DNA of 64,000 nt from Citrobacter koseri ATCC BAA-895 (GCF_000018045.1 NC_009792.1:1488001-1552000), one strand, 5' to 3'. Shown: positions 51,952 to 61,649, numbered from the stretch's first letter. The notes: generated by a model from the sequence alone, not told the origin. Numbers and translations are program-made.

Positions 51952-53099
51952 TGATAAAACTGGAAAACCTCACCAAACGCTTTTCACAGAAGAATGGCCA
52001 ACCGCTTAACGCCGTTGATAACATCAATCTGAACGTGCCGGAAGGTGAAATGTGCGTGCTGCTTGGGCCGTCAGGCTGCGGCAAGACCACCACCCTGAAG
52101 ATGATCAACCGGCTGATCGCGCCCAGCAGCGGCAATATTTTCATTAACGGACAAAACACCAGTGCGATGGATACCGTCACGCTACGGCGCAACATTGGCT
52201 ACGTGATCCAGCAAATTGGCCTGTTTCCCAACATGACCATCGAAGAGAACATCACGGTTGTCCCACGTATGCTGGGCTGGGATAAAACCCGCTGCAAACG
52301 TCGCGCGGAAGAGTTAATGGACATGGTGGCAATGGATGCGAAAAAGTTTCTGCATCGCTACCCGAAAGAGATGTCTGGCGGTCAACAACAGCGCATCGGC
52401 GTGATCCGCGCGCTGGCGGCCGATCCTCCGGTACTGTTGATGGATGAACCTTTCGGTGCGGTGGACCCGATTAACCGCGAGGTGATTCAGAATCAGTTTC
52501 TTGATATGCAGCGGGCGCTGAAAAAGACGGTGATGCTGGTCAGCCATGATATTGATGAAGCGCTGAAACTGGGCGACAGGATTGCCGTATTCCGCCAGGG
52601 CCGCATTATACAGTGCGCCAGCCCGGATGAATTGCTGGCAAAACCGGCGAATGAATTTGTCGGCTCATTTGTCGGTCAGGATCGTACGCTAAAACGTCTT
52701 CTGCTGGTTTCGGCGGGCGACGTAACCGACCAACAACCCACCCTGACCGCCCGCACCGCCACCTCGCTGGCAGAGGCATTTTGCATCATGGACGATAATG
52801 ATATTCGCGCGATCACCGTTGTCGATAGCGACGGCAAGCCGCTTGGCTTTGTGAAGCGTCGTGAAGCCAGAAACGCCAACGGCACCTGCGCGGATATAAT
52901 CCACCCGTTTCGCGTCACCGGAAAAGCGGAAGACAACCTGCGTATTGTGCTGTCGAAACTGTACGAGAGTAACACCAGCTGGATGCCCATTGTCGATGAG
53001 GAAGGACGCTATAACGGCGAAATCTCGCAGGATTACATTGCCGATTATCTCAGTTCAGGCCGTACCCGTCGGGCGCTGAATATTCACGAAAGTAGCTAA
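51951..53099 (+). CDS. osmV: OsmU osmoprotectant ABC transporter ATPase OsmV
   Basis: 382 aa. Walker A GPSGCGKTTTLK (~36), Q-loop YVIQQIGLFPNM, signature MSGGQQQRIGVIRAL (~140), Walker B VLLMDEPFGAVDP (~163), His switch VSHDIDEALKLGD. A C-terminal extension (~270-370) resembles a CBS pair (FCIMDDNDIRAITVVDSDGK; WMPIVDEEGRYNGEIS), the ionic-strength sensor of OpuA-type importers. Last gene of the operon; a REP element follows. Confidence 0.9.
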   Translation: MIKLENLTKRFSQKNGQPLNAVDNINLNVPEGEMCVLLGPSGCGKTTTLKMINRLIAPSSGNIFINGQNTSAMDTVTLRRNIGYVIQQIGLFPNMTIEENITVVPRMLGWDKTRCKRRAEELMDMVAMDAKKFLHRYPKEMSGGQQQRIGVIRALAADPPVLLMDEPFGAVDPINREVIQNQFLDMQRALKKTVMLVSHDIDEALKLGDRIAVFRQGRIIQCASPDELLAKPANEFVGSFVGQDRTLKRLLLVSAGDVTDQQPTLTARTATSLAEAFCIMDDNDIRAITVVDSDGKPLGFVKRREARNANGTCADIIHPFRVTGKAEDNLRIVLSKLYESNTSWMPIVDEEGRYNGEISQDYIADYLSSGRTRRALNIHESS

Positions 53100-53100
53100 A

Positions 53101-53176
53101 CGCCGGATGGCAGCTACGCTTTACCCGGCCTACGGAGCACATTCTTGTCGGCCCGGTAAGCGAAGCGCCATCGGGC
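53101..53176. repeat. REP pair (BIME) after osmV
   Basis: One REP unit (GCCGGATGGCAGCTACGC..., 53102-53135) is followed by an inverted one (GCCCGGTAAGCGAAGCGCCA to TCGGGC, 53151-53176). Confidence 0.85.
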
Positions 53177-53299
53177 AGTTCCCCCTGCGCACGCAGTGCT
53201 TTTGCGTCCCGCGCTGTTTACCCGCAAAATAGACACTCCTGAAAATGCCTGTGTGGTCTGCCCATGCACCGCCTACATACATACCCTGATCTGCGAGCG

Positions 53300-54553
53300 A
53301 TGTTTCGCCGCCTGTTAATCGCGACAATAATTGGCATCCTTGCCGCACTGGCGGTAGCCGGGTTTCGTCACGCCATGCTGGTGCTGGAATGGCTTTTTTT
53401 ACGTAACGATACGGGAAGCCTGGTGAATGCCGCGACAAACCTTTCTCCCTGGCGACGGCTGATCACCCCCGCCGTGGGCGGTCTCGCGGCAGGTGCGCTG
53501 CTCTGGGGCTGGCAGAAAATGAATCAACAACGCCCCCATGCCCCCACCGACTACATGGAAGCCCTGCAAACAGATGGGCAATTCGATTACGGGGCAAGTC
53601 TGGTGAAGTCCCTTGCTTCGCTGCTGGTCGTCGCCAGCGGTAGCGCCATCGGGCGCGAAGGAGCCATGATCTTACTGGCAGCGCTGGCGGCATCCTGTTT
53701 TGCTCAGCGTTGCACCCCGCGTGAAGAGTGGAAATTGTGGATCGCCTGCGGCGCTGCGGCAGGGATGGCCAGCGCGTATCACGCCCCGCTGGCGGGCAGC
53801 CTCTTTATCGCGGAAATCCTGTTTGGCACGCTGATGCTGGCGTCGCTGGGCCCCGTTGTGATTTCCGCCGTCGTGGCATTACTGACCACCCATTTGCTCA
53901 GCGGCGGTAATGCCCTGCTCTATACGGTTCACCTGTCACTGGATTTACATGTGCGGGAATATGCGATGATTATCAGCACCGGGCTGGTGGCTGGCGTCTG
54001 CGGGCCGCTGTTTATGTGGTTAATGACCACCACTCATAACGGTTTTATTCGGCTGAAATTATCGCCTCCGTGGCAACTGGCGCTGGGCGGATTCATCGTT
54101 GGCTTACTATCCCTGCTGACGCCGGCCGTCTGGGGAAATGGCTACAGCGTCGTGCAGTCATTTTTGCTCTCTCCGCCGCTGCTCTCCGTGATCGCCGGGA
54201 TCTTCATCTGCAAATTACTCGCCGTACTCGCCAGCAGCGGTTCCGGTGCGCCCGGCGGCGTCTTTACCCCCACGCTGTTCATCGGCTTGTCGATTGGTAT
54301 GTTATACGGTCGGATGTGGGGATTCTGGCTTCCGGGAGCGGATGAGATGGCAATATTGCTGGGATTAACAGGAATGGCGACGCTGCTGGCGGCAACAACA
54401 CACGCGCCGATGATGTCGACGCTGATGATCTGTGAAATGACCGGGGAGTATCGACTACTCCCCGGATTACTGATTGCCTGCGTGGTGGCGTCGGTCTTAT
54501 CGCGAACGTTACGCGAGGACTCGGTCTACCGACAGCACACTGCCGAGCATTGA
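53300..54553 (+). CDS. clcB: ClC-type chloride channel/transporter ClcB
   Basis: 417 aa from ATG 53300 (E. coli starts at the same MFRRLLIA); an upstream ATG adds 12 residues. ClC motifs: SGSAIGREGAMILLAAL (GREGP-type, ~112), AYHAPLAGSLFIAE and SGSGAPGGVFTPTLFIG (GxFxP, ~320). Inner-membrane Cl-/H+ transport proposed to support extreme acid resistance. Its 3' end overlaps bioD2 by 45 nt. Confidence 0.94.
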   Translation: MFRRLLIATIIGILAALAVAGFRHAMLVLEWLFLRNDTGSLVNAATNLSPWRRLITPAVGGLAAGALLWGWQKMNQQRPHAPTDYMEALQTDGQFDYGASLVKSLASLLVVASGSAIGREGAMILLAALAASCFAQRCTPREEWKLWIACGAAAGMASAYHAPLAGSLFIAEILFGTLMLASLGPVVISAVVALLTTHLLSGGNALLYTVHLSLDLHVREYAMIISTGLVAGVCGPLFMWLMTTTHNGFIRLKLSPPWQLALGGFIVGLLSLLTPAVWGNGYSVVQSFLLSPPLLSVIAGIFICKLLAVLASSGSGAPGGVFTPTLFIGLSIGMLYGRMWGFWLPGADEMAILLGLTGMATLLAATTHAPMMSTLMICEMTGEYRLLPGLLIACVVASVLSRTLREDSVYRQHTAEH

Positions 54554-55204
54554 CAGACGGATATATTGCCCCAGCTCGCGTTGTTCGGCACGCGGCAAAT
54601 AAGGCAGTTCGCCAATCAGCGGCGCAGGCAGTTTTTTGCTTAACACATCAATGATTTCGGCATAATGCGCCAGTCCGGGATTGATGCGGTTCGCCACCCA
54701 GCCGATCAGCGGTAATCCGTCATTGGCGATAGCCTGTGCGGTCAGCAGCGCATGGTTAATGCAGCCTTCCTGAATCCCCACCACCATCAGCACCGGTAAC
54801 TGCTCCTGCACGACCCATTCAGATAACGGACGCAGGTCGTTCATCAGGCTTCGCCAGCCGCCGGTGCCTTCCACCACGACGTGGTCAACCTTTTCGCTCA
54901 GGCTGGCAAGCCCGTTGGATAACAGGGTGTAATTGATCGGGCAGCTATGCGCCACGCTGCTTTCGTCTTCGCTCAGCGCAATCGGATTGATCGCCTCATA
55001 AGGCAGCTCAATAGAAGAGACGCTCTGCAACACCAGCGCATCTTTATTGCGCATGCCTTCCGGCGTCTCTTTGCTGCCTTTCGCAACGGGTTTATAACCT
55101 GCGACGCTTTTGTTCCCTGACGCTAACGCTTGTAGTAATGCGCGGGAAACCACTGTCTTCCCAACAGAAGTGTCTGTACCTGTAATAAAGAAACGCTTCA
55201 GCAT
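54509..55204 (-). CDS. bioD2: Dethiobiotin synthetase 2 (YnfK)
   Basis: 231 aa from ATG 55204 (GGAG at 7 nt), as in E. coli. P-loop GTDTSVGKTVVSRAL (~8-22), VVEGTGGWRSL (~108) and KPVAKGSKETP (~40). ATP-dependent closure of 7,8-diaminononanoate to dethiobiotin; in E. coli the role of this second copy is unclear. Its 3' end overlaps convergent clcB. Confidence 0.94.
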   Translation of the reverse strand: MLKRFFITGTDTSVGKTVVSRALLQALASGNKSVAGYKPVAKGSKETPEGMRNKDALVLQSVSSIELPYEAINPIALSEDESSVAHSCPINYTLLSNGLASLSEKVDHVVVEGTGGWRSLMNDLRPLSEWVVQEQLPVLMVVGIQEGCINHALLTAQAIANDGLPLIGWVANRINPGLAHYAEIIDVLSKKLPAPLIGELPYLPRAEQRELGQYIRLSMLGSVLSVDRVLA

Positions 55205-55329
55205 CACTAACTCCACCGTTATGCTTCGAAAATATAAGCCAGGAAAATAATACAGTGGAGAAAGTCTAAGGTATGACAATCGCGATCAGCTTGCGTTAGC
55301 GCAAATTTTCGTACGACAGTTAAAAAATG

Positions 55330-56550
55330 TTAACCCTGTAATAGACGAATCAACAAAGAACCGTTATACATCGCGTCTTTTACCAGTGCGGCGCCCGCCA
55401 TCGTCCCTTGATTGGAAAACTGCGTGCTTTCGACGGCGATATGTTTGCTATACGCCGGCAGCGCCTGTTGACGGATGCTGTCCGCAATTGCCGGAAAAAG
55501 GATTTCCGCCGCTTTGCTCAGCGGCGAACCGATCAGAATTTTTTGCGGATTAAATAAATTCACCATGATCGCCAGAATGCGGCCAACATGCATCCCGACG
55601 CCGCTAATGATATCTTTCGCCAGCAAATCCCCCTGCACCGCCGCCTGGCACAGCGAATCCACCGTCAGCGGCTGCCCGTGCAGCGAAGAACTCATTGACT
55701 GATTGAGTCGCAGCTGCGCCAGTTCAAGCACGCTGTCCACGCTGGCGATCGTTTCCAGACAGCCGTGGTTCCCGCAGTAACAACGTTTACCGTAGGGGTC
55801 GACCTGCGTATGGCCGATCTCCACCAGGCTGCTGCTGCCCGCATGCAGTAAGTGGCCGTCGGTAATCACGCCAGCCCCAACGTTGTGATCAATCACCACC
55901 TGAATAACATCACGCGCGCCGCGCGATGCGCCAAAAAGCGCCTCGGCCATCGTCCAGGCGCTGATATCATGCTGAATGTAGACCGGTACGCCGGTGTGGT
56001 GTTCGAGGGTTTCCCCCAGCGGCATCTCTTTGACATCGTCGTAAAACGGCATGCGGTGCACAATGCCATTCTCAGTATCAATAATACCGGGTAAGGTGAT
56101 GGCGATAGAGGTCAGGCGTTCGAGTTTTTGCTGGTGACGGATAAAAAACTGATCGACCATAAAAATGATGCGTTCAAGCAGCGGAGTCTCAGAAACCAGC
56201 GGTAGCTCAAGGCACTCCTCCACCACCAGCTTGCTGCTCAGGTCGCGCAGGGCGAGAAAAATCTCGCCACGGCTGATACGAATAGACAAATAGTGCCAGG
56301 CCTCGGTTTCCACCACCAGCCCGACCGCCGGGCGACCACGGCTTCCCGCCTCTTTGATCTCCAGCTCCTGAACTAAATGCGCTTCGAGCATTTCGCGAAC
56401 AATTTTAGTGATACTGGCAGGCGCCAGTTGCGCCAGACGAGAAAGATCAATTCGCGACACGGGGCCCAGCTGATCAATCAGGCGATATACCGCGCCAGCA
56501 TTGGTCTGCTTGATTTGATCGATATGCCCTGGCTGACTATCAGCAACCAC
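55330..56550 (-). CDS. mlc: Global glucose-responsive repressor Mlc (DgsA)
   Basis: 406 aa, GTG start with GGAG at 7 nt, as in E. coli. ROK family: N-terminal winged HTH (VSRIDLSRLAQLAPASITKIV), sugar-kinase-like fold with zinc site CYCGNHGC (~257-264) and a C-terminal amphipathic tail. Represses ptsG, ptsHI, manXYZ and malT; relieved when dephosphorylated EIICB-Glc binds it at the membrane. Confidence 0.97.
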   Translation of the reverse strand: MVADSQPGHIDQIKQTNAGAVYRLIDQLGPVSRIDLSRLAQLAPASITKIVREMLEAHLVQELEIKEAGSRGRPAVGLVVETEAWHYLSIRISRGEIFLALRDLSSKLVVEECLELPLVSETPLLERIIFMVDQFFIRHQQKLERLTSIAITLPGIIDTENGIVHRMPFYDDVKEMPLGETLEHHTGVPVYIQHDISAWTMAEALFGASRGARDVIQVVIDHNVGAGVITDGHLLHAGSSSLVEIGHTQVDPYGKRCYCGNHGCLETIASVDSVLELAQLRLNQSMSSSLHGQPLTVDSLCQAAVQGDLLAKDIISGVGMHVGRILAIMVNLFNPQKILIGSPLSKAAEILFPAIADSIRQQALPAYSKHIAVESTQFSNQGTMAGAALVKDAMYNGSLLIRLLQG

Positions 56551-56639
56551 CTCTGACTCCCTTTATTTTCGCGCTCCGAAATAATCTGTGGGCTATGGTG
56601 AATGACTTCAATAGTTGTCGTCAACTTTTTACTTAGCCG

Positions 56640-56655
56640 TGTGATTTACTGCACA
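56640..56655 (-). promoter_or_regulatory. CRP site upstream of mlc
   Basis: TGTGATTTACTGCACA matches TGTGA-N6-TCACA with one mismatch, 90-105 bp upstream of the mlc start. CRP control of mlc is known in E. coli. Confidence 0.6.
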
Positions 56656-56678
56656 TTTTCATCCCTTTTTAAACTAAA

Positions 56679-57578
56679 TTAAGCGCGCTTTGCGGCCGTT
56701 AAAAGTTGATGGCGAAATCGTTGCGCAGCGTGACTTTGTTCATGATGTTTCGGCCATACCAGCCACATTTCCGACACGGCGTCCGCTTCGGCAATGGGCA
56801 CCCAACGCATTTCATCAAGCTGTACCCGTTTAAACGAGGCGGGCAGAATCGACACCCCCAGTCCTGCGGCTACCAGCCCGATAATCGTCATCGCCTCTCC
56901 AACCTCCTGAGTGATCGCCGGAGTGAGATGGTAACGGCGCATCAGGCCGAGAATATCGTCATACAACCCCGTTCCGACATGCGGATCAAAAAAGACAAAC
57001 GGTTCTTTCGCCAGCTCCGCCAGCGTCACGACCGGCTTTTGCGCCAGCGGATGTTCACGGGGGATCATCGCCAGCAATGGTTCATGCAGAATCACTTCCC
57101 AGTCCAGCGTATCCGGCAATGAGGTATTGCGCAGTAACCCCATATCCAGCGCGCCTTCATTAAGCGGCGCAATCTGCTCGCGGGTGTTCATTTCGCGGGT
57201 CTGCATATGCACATCCGGGTAGTCCTGGCGAAACAGAGACAGCGTATCCGAGACGGCTTTAATAAACGGCGCGGATGAGGTGAAGCCAATGCGCAGCTCG
57301 CCGGTCTCCCCCTGATGCAAGCGTTCCGCGCGGGCGGCGGCCTCATTCACCAGCCCAAGGATCTGCCGACTGTCTGCCAGAAACTGCTTACCCGCCGCCG
57401 TCAGCGCAACGCTCCGGTTGGTTCGCGCCAGCAGCCGCGCGCCAATCTGCTGCTCAAGGGTCTGGATCTGCTGGCTTAGCGGAGGTTGAGAGATGTTCAG
57501 CCGCGCAGCCGCCCGGCCAAAATGCAACTCTTCCGCAACCGCCACAAAGTAACGTAGATGACGAAGTTCAATATTCAT
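56679..57578 (-). CDS. ynfL: LysR-family regulator YnfL
   Basis: 299 aa. N-terminal HTH (LRYFVAVAEELHFGRAAARL, NISQPPLSQQIQTLEQQIGA) and an effector domain (GELRIGFTSSAPFIKAVSDT). Similar to E. coli YnfL, and by pattern to the BenM/CatM-type LysR group. Divergent from ynfM, its likely target. Confidence 0.92.
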   Translation of the reverse strand: MNIELRHLRYFVAVAEELHFGRAAARLNISQPPLSQQIQTLEQQIGARLLARTNRSVALTAAGKQFLADSRQILGLVNEAAARAERLHQGETGELRIGFTSSAPFIKAVSDTLSLFRQDYPDVHMQTREMNTREQIAPLNEGALDMGLLRNTSLPDTLDWEVILHEPLLAMIPREHPLAQKPVVTLAELAKEPFVFFDPHVGTGLYDDILGLMRRYHLTPAITQEVGEAMTIIGLVAAGLGVSILPASFKRVQLDEMRWVPIAEADAVSEMWLVWPKHHEQSHAAQRFRHQLLTAAKRA

Positions 57579-57698
57579 ATTTTATAAATATTATTTGAGA
57601 TTATTAATATATTAGACAGAATATTTTGATTTTCCTACTCTTAGCACTGAGGTCATACCCGTCACCATAATCACGGGGATGTTGAGCAAGGATTTCAA

Positions 57699-58952
57699 GT
57701 GAGTCGTATTACTGCTGTCGACACCGCAACGGCGAGCGATGTTGATGAACACATTATTTCCCAGCCGGTTCAATATATAAAACGTGGTACATCCCAGTTT
57801 ATGCGCGTTACGCTGGCGCTATTCTCCGCCGGGCTGGCGACGTTCGCCCTTCTCTATTGCGTACAACCGATACTGCCTGTGTTGTCCCATGAATTTGGCG
57901 TCTCTCCCGCCAGCAGCAGTATCTCGCTTTCCATCTCCACCGGCATGTTAGCCATCGGGCTGCTGTTTACCGGCCCGTTGTCCGACGCGATCGGCCGCAA
58001 ACCTGTAATGGTGACGGCGCTACTGCTGGCCTCCTGCTGTACGCTGCTTTCCACCATGATGACCAGCTGGCATGGCATTTTAATCATGCGCGCGCTGATT
58101 GGCCTGTCGTTAAGCGGCGTCGCTGCGGTAGGCATGACCTATTTAAGTGAAGAGATCCATCCCAGTTTCGTCGCCTTCTCAATGGGGTTGTACATTAGCG
58201 GCAACTCGATTGGCGGCATGAGCGGGCGTCTGATCAGCGGCGTATTTACCGACTTTTTTAACTGGCGCATCGCACTGGCGGCGATCGGCTGTTTCGCGCT
58301 GGCGTCCGCATTGATGTTCTGGAAAATCTTGCCGGAATCCCGCCATTTCCGACCGACCTCATTACGCCCCAAAACGCTGTTCATCAACTTCCGCCTTCAC
58401 TGGCGCGACAGGGGTCTGCCGCTGTTATTCGCAGAAGGCTTTTTGTTAATGGGGTCGTTTGTCACGCTATTTAACTATATCGGCTATCGGTTGATGCTTT
58501 CGCCCTGGGAACTCAGCCAGGCCATTGTGGGGCTTTTATCGGTGGCTTACCTGACGGGCACCTGGAGCTCGCCTAAAGCAGGCGCCATGACGACGCGTTA
58601 TGGTCGCGGGCCGGTGATGTTGTTCTCAACCGGCGTGATGTTGTTCGGGCTGTTAATGACGCTGTTCACGTCGCTATGGCTGATTTTCGCCGGAATGCTG
58701 CTCTTCTCCGCCGGATTTTTTGCCGCGCATTCGGTGGCAAGCAGCTGGATTGGCCCACGCGCGAAACGCGCCAAAGGCCAGGCATCTTCCCTGTATCTCT
58801 TCAGCTATTACCTGGGTTCCAGCATTGCCGGGACGTTAGGCGGGGTATTCTGGCACAGCTATGGCTGGAACGGTGTGGGCGGTTTTATCGCGCTGATGCT
58901 GCTTCTGGCGCTGCTGGTTGGCTCCCGCCTGCATCATCGTCTGCACGTTTGA
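57699..58952 (+). CDS. ynfM: MFS exporter YnfM
   Basis: 417 aa, GTG start with AAGGA at 7 nt. Twelve transmembrane helices and motif A GPLSDAIGRKPVMV (~94). As E. coli YnfM, implicated in sugar (arabinose) efflux; substrate uncertain. Transcribed divergently from the LysR gene ynfL. Confidence 0.92.
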   Translation: MSRITAVDTATASDVDEHIISQPVQYIKRGTSQFMRVTLALFSAGLATFALLYCVQPILPVLSHEFGVSPASSSISLSISTGMLAIGLLFTGPLSDAIGRKPVMVTALLLASCCTLLSTMMTSWHGILIMRALIGLSLSGVAAVGMTYLSEEIHPSFVAFSMGLYISGNSIGGMSGRLISGVFTDFFNWRIALAAIGCFALASALMFWKILPESRHFRPTSLRPKTLFINFRLHWRDRGLPLLFAEGFLLMGSFVTLFNYIGYRLMLSPWELSQAIVGLLSVAYLTGTWSSPKAGAMTTRYGRGPVMLFSTGVMLFGLLMTLFTSLWLIFAGMLLFSAGFFAAHSVASSWIGPRAKRAKGQASSLYLFSYYLGSSIAGTLGGVFWHSYGWNGVGGFIALMLLLALLVGSRLHHRLHV

Positions 58953-58958
58953 TAAAGA

Positions 58959-58988
58959 GAATGCCCGGGTCGAGCCCGGGCATTCTTT
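58959..58988 (+). terminator. ynfM terminator
   Basis: GAATGCCCGGG / CCCGGGCATTC, a perfect 11-bp stem with a 5-base loop, followed by TTT, 6 nt after the stop. Confidence 0.8.
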
Positions 58989-59010
58989 ACAGCTCAACCA
59001 GCGCTTTGGA

Positions 59011-59106
59011 TTACCACAATCCCAGGATGGAAGAAGCCCCCATCAATTCCCTGACGGCATCCAGTGCCAGAAGAGCAAAGATAACCCAGATAATTGGATT
59101 CATCAT
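59011..59106 (-). CDS. Candidate 31-aa small membrane protein
   Basis: 31 codons starting ATG-ATG at 59106. The peptide begins MMNPIIWVIFALLALDAV, then RELMGASSILGLW: a hydrophobic helix, a charged turn and a short hydrophobic tail, composition much like authentic enterobacterial small membrane proteins. It lies between the ynfM terminator and the CPBP gene. No good Shine-Dalgarno is visible, and I cannot name it. Confidence is therefore moderate. Confidence 0.4.
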   Translation of the reverse strand: MMNPIIWVIFALLALDAVRELMGASSILGLW

Positions 59107-59236
59107 GCTGTGTGTATTTATTTTTATTGTTGAGGTTTGACTTTACCCCGCGCGATAGCCAAAAGCGAGACCGGAAGATAAAACTACCTGTAATGGTGGG
59201 CAACACTGACGATATCGTTTCCGAATGCCGTAAATA

Positions 59237-59926
59237 TCACCCGGAGGATAATAAGACCTGAACGCCATATTGTATCCCGATCACCGTCGCATTCATTAAT
59301 ATATGCAGGGTAACAGGCATTAATAACCCTTTAGATTTGACTCTGGCGACAATAAGCACCTGCGATATTAAAAATAACATCAATAATGTTCTGATATCGG
59401 CGTACTGCGTATGCATCAGCGCAAACAGCGTTGAAACGACAAGCGACGTCGCCCACACCTTATCATTGAACCAGTACTGAAATGCGTTGAACAGACACCC
59501 TCTGAAGACGATTTCCTCGTAGACCGGGACGAGGAAAATCAGTGACAGGTTGGTCAGCCAGAAAGCGTAGTTATGCAATGAAACCTGCGTCATGACCCAC
59601 GCTTCTGTTTTTCTCATCCCCAACATAGCAGGTAAAAGAAACTGGATGATCAGAATGGCGCCAAACAAAATAACAAACCACTTTGCACTCAATGTGCCTT
59701 TTCCCAGACCGTCTCTTTTTCTAAAAAAGAGATAATACAGCGGGACCAGAATAAGAAATTCCAGCACAAACATCAGCGGTAAAAGTAACCCACTTTCCAT
59801 TAATTGCGCACTGCGGGTAAAAAACAGTGGCGTAAATGTAATACCAAACATCAGCATAAACATAGAAAAGCAGCCTGACACTGCTTTTGTCCTGACAATA
59901 TAGGCGTTATCGATTTCCTGTTGCAT
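59237..59926 (-). CDS. CPBP-family intramembrane metalloprotease
   Basis: 229 aa, six to seven hydrophobic segments. CPBP (Abi/CAAX protease-like) motifs: EEIVFRGCLFN (motif 1, EExxxR, ~138), FALMHTQ (motif 2 His, ~165) and HILMNAT (motif 3, ~205). Such proteins are predicted intramembrane endopeptidases; in bacteria they are tied to bacteriocin immunity or membrane-protein processing, but nothing here points to a substrate. Absent at this place in K-12. Confidence 0.8.
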   Translation of the reverse strand: MQQEIDNAYIVRTKAVSGCFSMFMLMFGITFTPLFFTRSAQLMESGLLLPLMFVLEFLILVPLYYLFFRKRDGLGKGTLSAKWFVILFGAILIIQFLLPAMLGMRKTEAWVMTQVSLHNYAFWLTNLSLIFLVPVYEEIVFRGCLFNAFQYWFNDKVWATSLVVSTLFALMHTQYADIRTLLMLFLISQVLIVARVKSKGLLMPVTLHILMNATVIGIQYGVQVLLSSG

Positions 59927-60101
59927 CCCTGTTCCCTGTTAATATTTCACCAGTGTGCTTCACGACACCGCCATTTATGATAAGAAGTATCATTATCACT
60001 TACAACCTACCAACATTTCTGCCATCGTTGCCATCAGCGCATAAACATGTATGAATCAGGGTAAACTCCTCACATTCGCAGAACACGACGGGAACACAAC
60101 A

Positions 60102-61592
60102 ATGTCCAACAAGAGCCACTACCAACAACTCACCCGCACTTTCCAGCGCCTCTCCCGCTTTTCGCATCTCTCCGCTATCGCCAGTTGGGATATGTTCACC
60201 ATGATGCCTCCCGGTGGAAGCACCGCGCGAGGCGAAGCGCTGGCCGAGCTGAACGTGCTGGAACATCAGTTACTGACTGACCCGAAGGTTGCGCAGTGGA
60301 TAGCCGCCGCCGGGCAGGAAGATTTGAACGATGTTGAGCAGGCGAACCTGCGTGAAATGGCGAGGCGGCACCATCAGGCGGCCCTGCTGCCTGAGTCACT
60401 GGTGGAGGCGAAATCACTGGCGGGGAGCCGGTGTGAACACGCATGGCGGAGTCAGCGTCCGGCGAATGACTGGCAAGGATTTGCGCAGAATCTGAAAGAG
60501 GTTGTGAAATACAGCCGTGAAGAGGCAAAACTTCGCGCCGAAGCTAAAGGATGTTCGCCCTACGATGCCCTGCTGGATATTTTTGAGCCCGATATGACCA
60601 GCGCCCAACTGGATGTTCTGTTTGCGGATGTCAAAACCTGGCTTCCCGATCTGTTAAACCGCGCGGTGTCAAAACAGTCGCATCAGCCGCTGATTGCGCC
60701 GGTCGGCCCGTTCCCGACGGCGCTACAGCGTGAACTGGGACTGGAAACCATGTCGCAGTTAGGGTTTGATTTTAACGCCGGTCGGCTGGACATCAGCGCC
60801 CACCCCTTCTGCGGCGGCGTGCCGGAAGATGTGCGCATCACCACGCGCTATGATGAAAATGAATTACTCAGCGCGCTCTTTGGCGTGATCCACGAAACGG
60901 GGCACGCCCGCTATGAACAGAATCTGCCCCACGCCTGGCAGGGTCAGCCGATCGCATTTGCCCGCTCCACGGCCATCCATGAATCCCAGAGTCTGTTTTT
61001 CGAGATGCAACTGGGTCGCAGCACGGCGTTCCTTAAACGGCTCATTCCCGCCGTTAAACGTCACTTTGGCGATCAGCCCGCTTTTGAAGAAGCGAATTTC
61101 ATTGCCTGGAATCAGCGGGTGAAACCGGGCTTTATCCGCGTGGATGCCGACGAAGTGAGTTATCCTGCCCATGTTATCTTGCGCTATGACATTGAACAGG
61201 CGCTGATTAACGGCGACATCGAAGTGGATGATATTCCCGCGCTGTGGGATGAAAAAATGCAGGCCTGGCTGGGGCTGTCAACCGTGGGAGATTACCGTAA
61301 CGGCTGTATGCAGGACATCCACTGGACCGACGGCGGCTTTGGCTACTTCCCGTCTTATACGCTGGGCGCCATGTATGCCGCACAGCTGTTTAGCGCTGCC
61401 CGTCGCGCATTGCCGGATCTGCATAATCAGATTGCGCAAGGCGATCTCAGCGCCTTGTTTGACTGGCTGCGACAAAATATCTGGCAGCACGGCAGTCGCT
61501 TTACTACCGCGCAGCTGATCGCTCAGGCCACCGGAGAACCGTTGAGCAGCCGTTACTTCCGGGCGCATCTGGAATCACGCTATTTGTCATGA
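60102..61592 (+). CDS. M32-family carboxypeptidase (Taq carboxypeptidase)
   Basis: 496 aa from ATG 60102; an ATG 17 codons upstream would add a poorly conserved tail. Zinc motif HETGHARYEQ (HExxH, ~265-269), with M32 signatures SAHPFCGG (HPF), DVRITTRYDENEL, IHESQSLFFE (third ligand Glu) and PAHVILRYDIE. Cytosolic broad-specificity metallocarboxypeptidase. Full length for the family; K-12 lacks it here. Confidence 0.92.
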   Translation: MSNKSHYQQLTRTFQRLSRFSHLSAIASWDMFTMMPPGGSTARGEALAELNVLEHQLLTDPKVAQWIAAAGQEDLNDVEQANLREMARRHHQAALLPESLVEAKSLAGSRCEHAWRSQRPANDWQGFAQNLKEVVKYSREEAKLRAEAKGCSPYDALLDIFEPDMTSAQLDVLFADVKTWLPDLLNRAVSKQSHQPLIAPVGPFPTALQRELGLETMSQLGFDFNAGRLDISAHPFCGGVPEDVRITTRYDENELLSALFGVIHETGHARYEQNLPHAWQGQPIAFARSTAIHESQSLFFEMQLGRSTAFLKRLIPAVKRHFGDQPAFEEANFIAWNQRVKPGFIRVDADEVSYPAHVILRYDIEQALINGDIEVDDIPALWDEKMQAWLGLSTVGDYRNGCMQDIHWTDGGFGYFPSYTLGAMYAAQLFSAARRALPDLHNQIAQGDLSALFDWLRQNIWQHGSRFTTAQLIAQATGEPLSSRYFRAHLESRYLS

Positions 61593-61635
61593 TGTCTCTT
61601 GTTTGCCCGATAGCGTCAATCTGTCGGGCCGGTTG

Positions 61636-61649
61636 TACATACCGTTACA
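61636..61649 (+). promoter_or_regulatory. RstA box of asr
   Basis: TACATACCGTTACA matches the RstA box TACATNTNGTTACA with one mismatch, followed by a -10 (TATAGT, 61692-61697). asr is activated by RstAB at low pH in E. coli. Confidence 0.7.
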
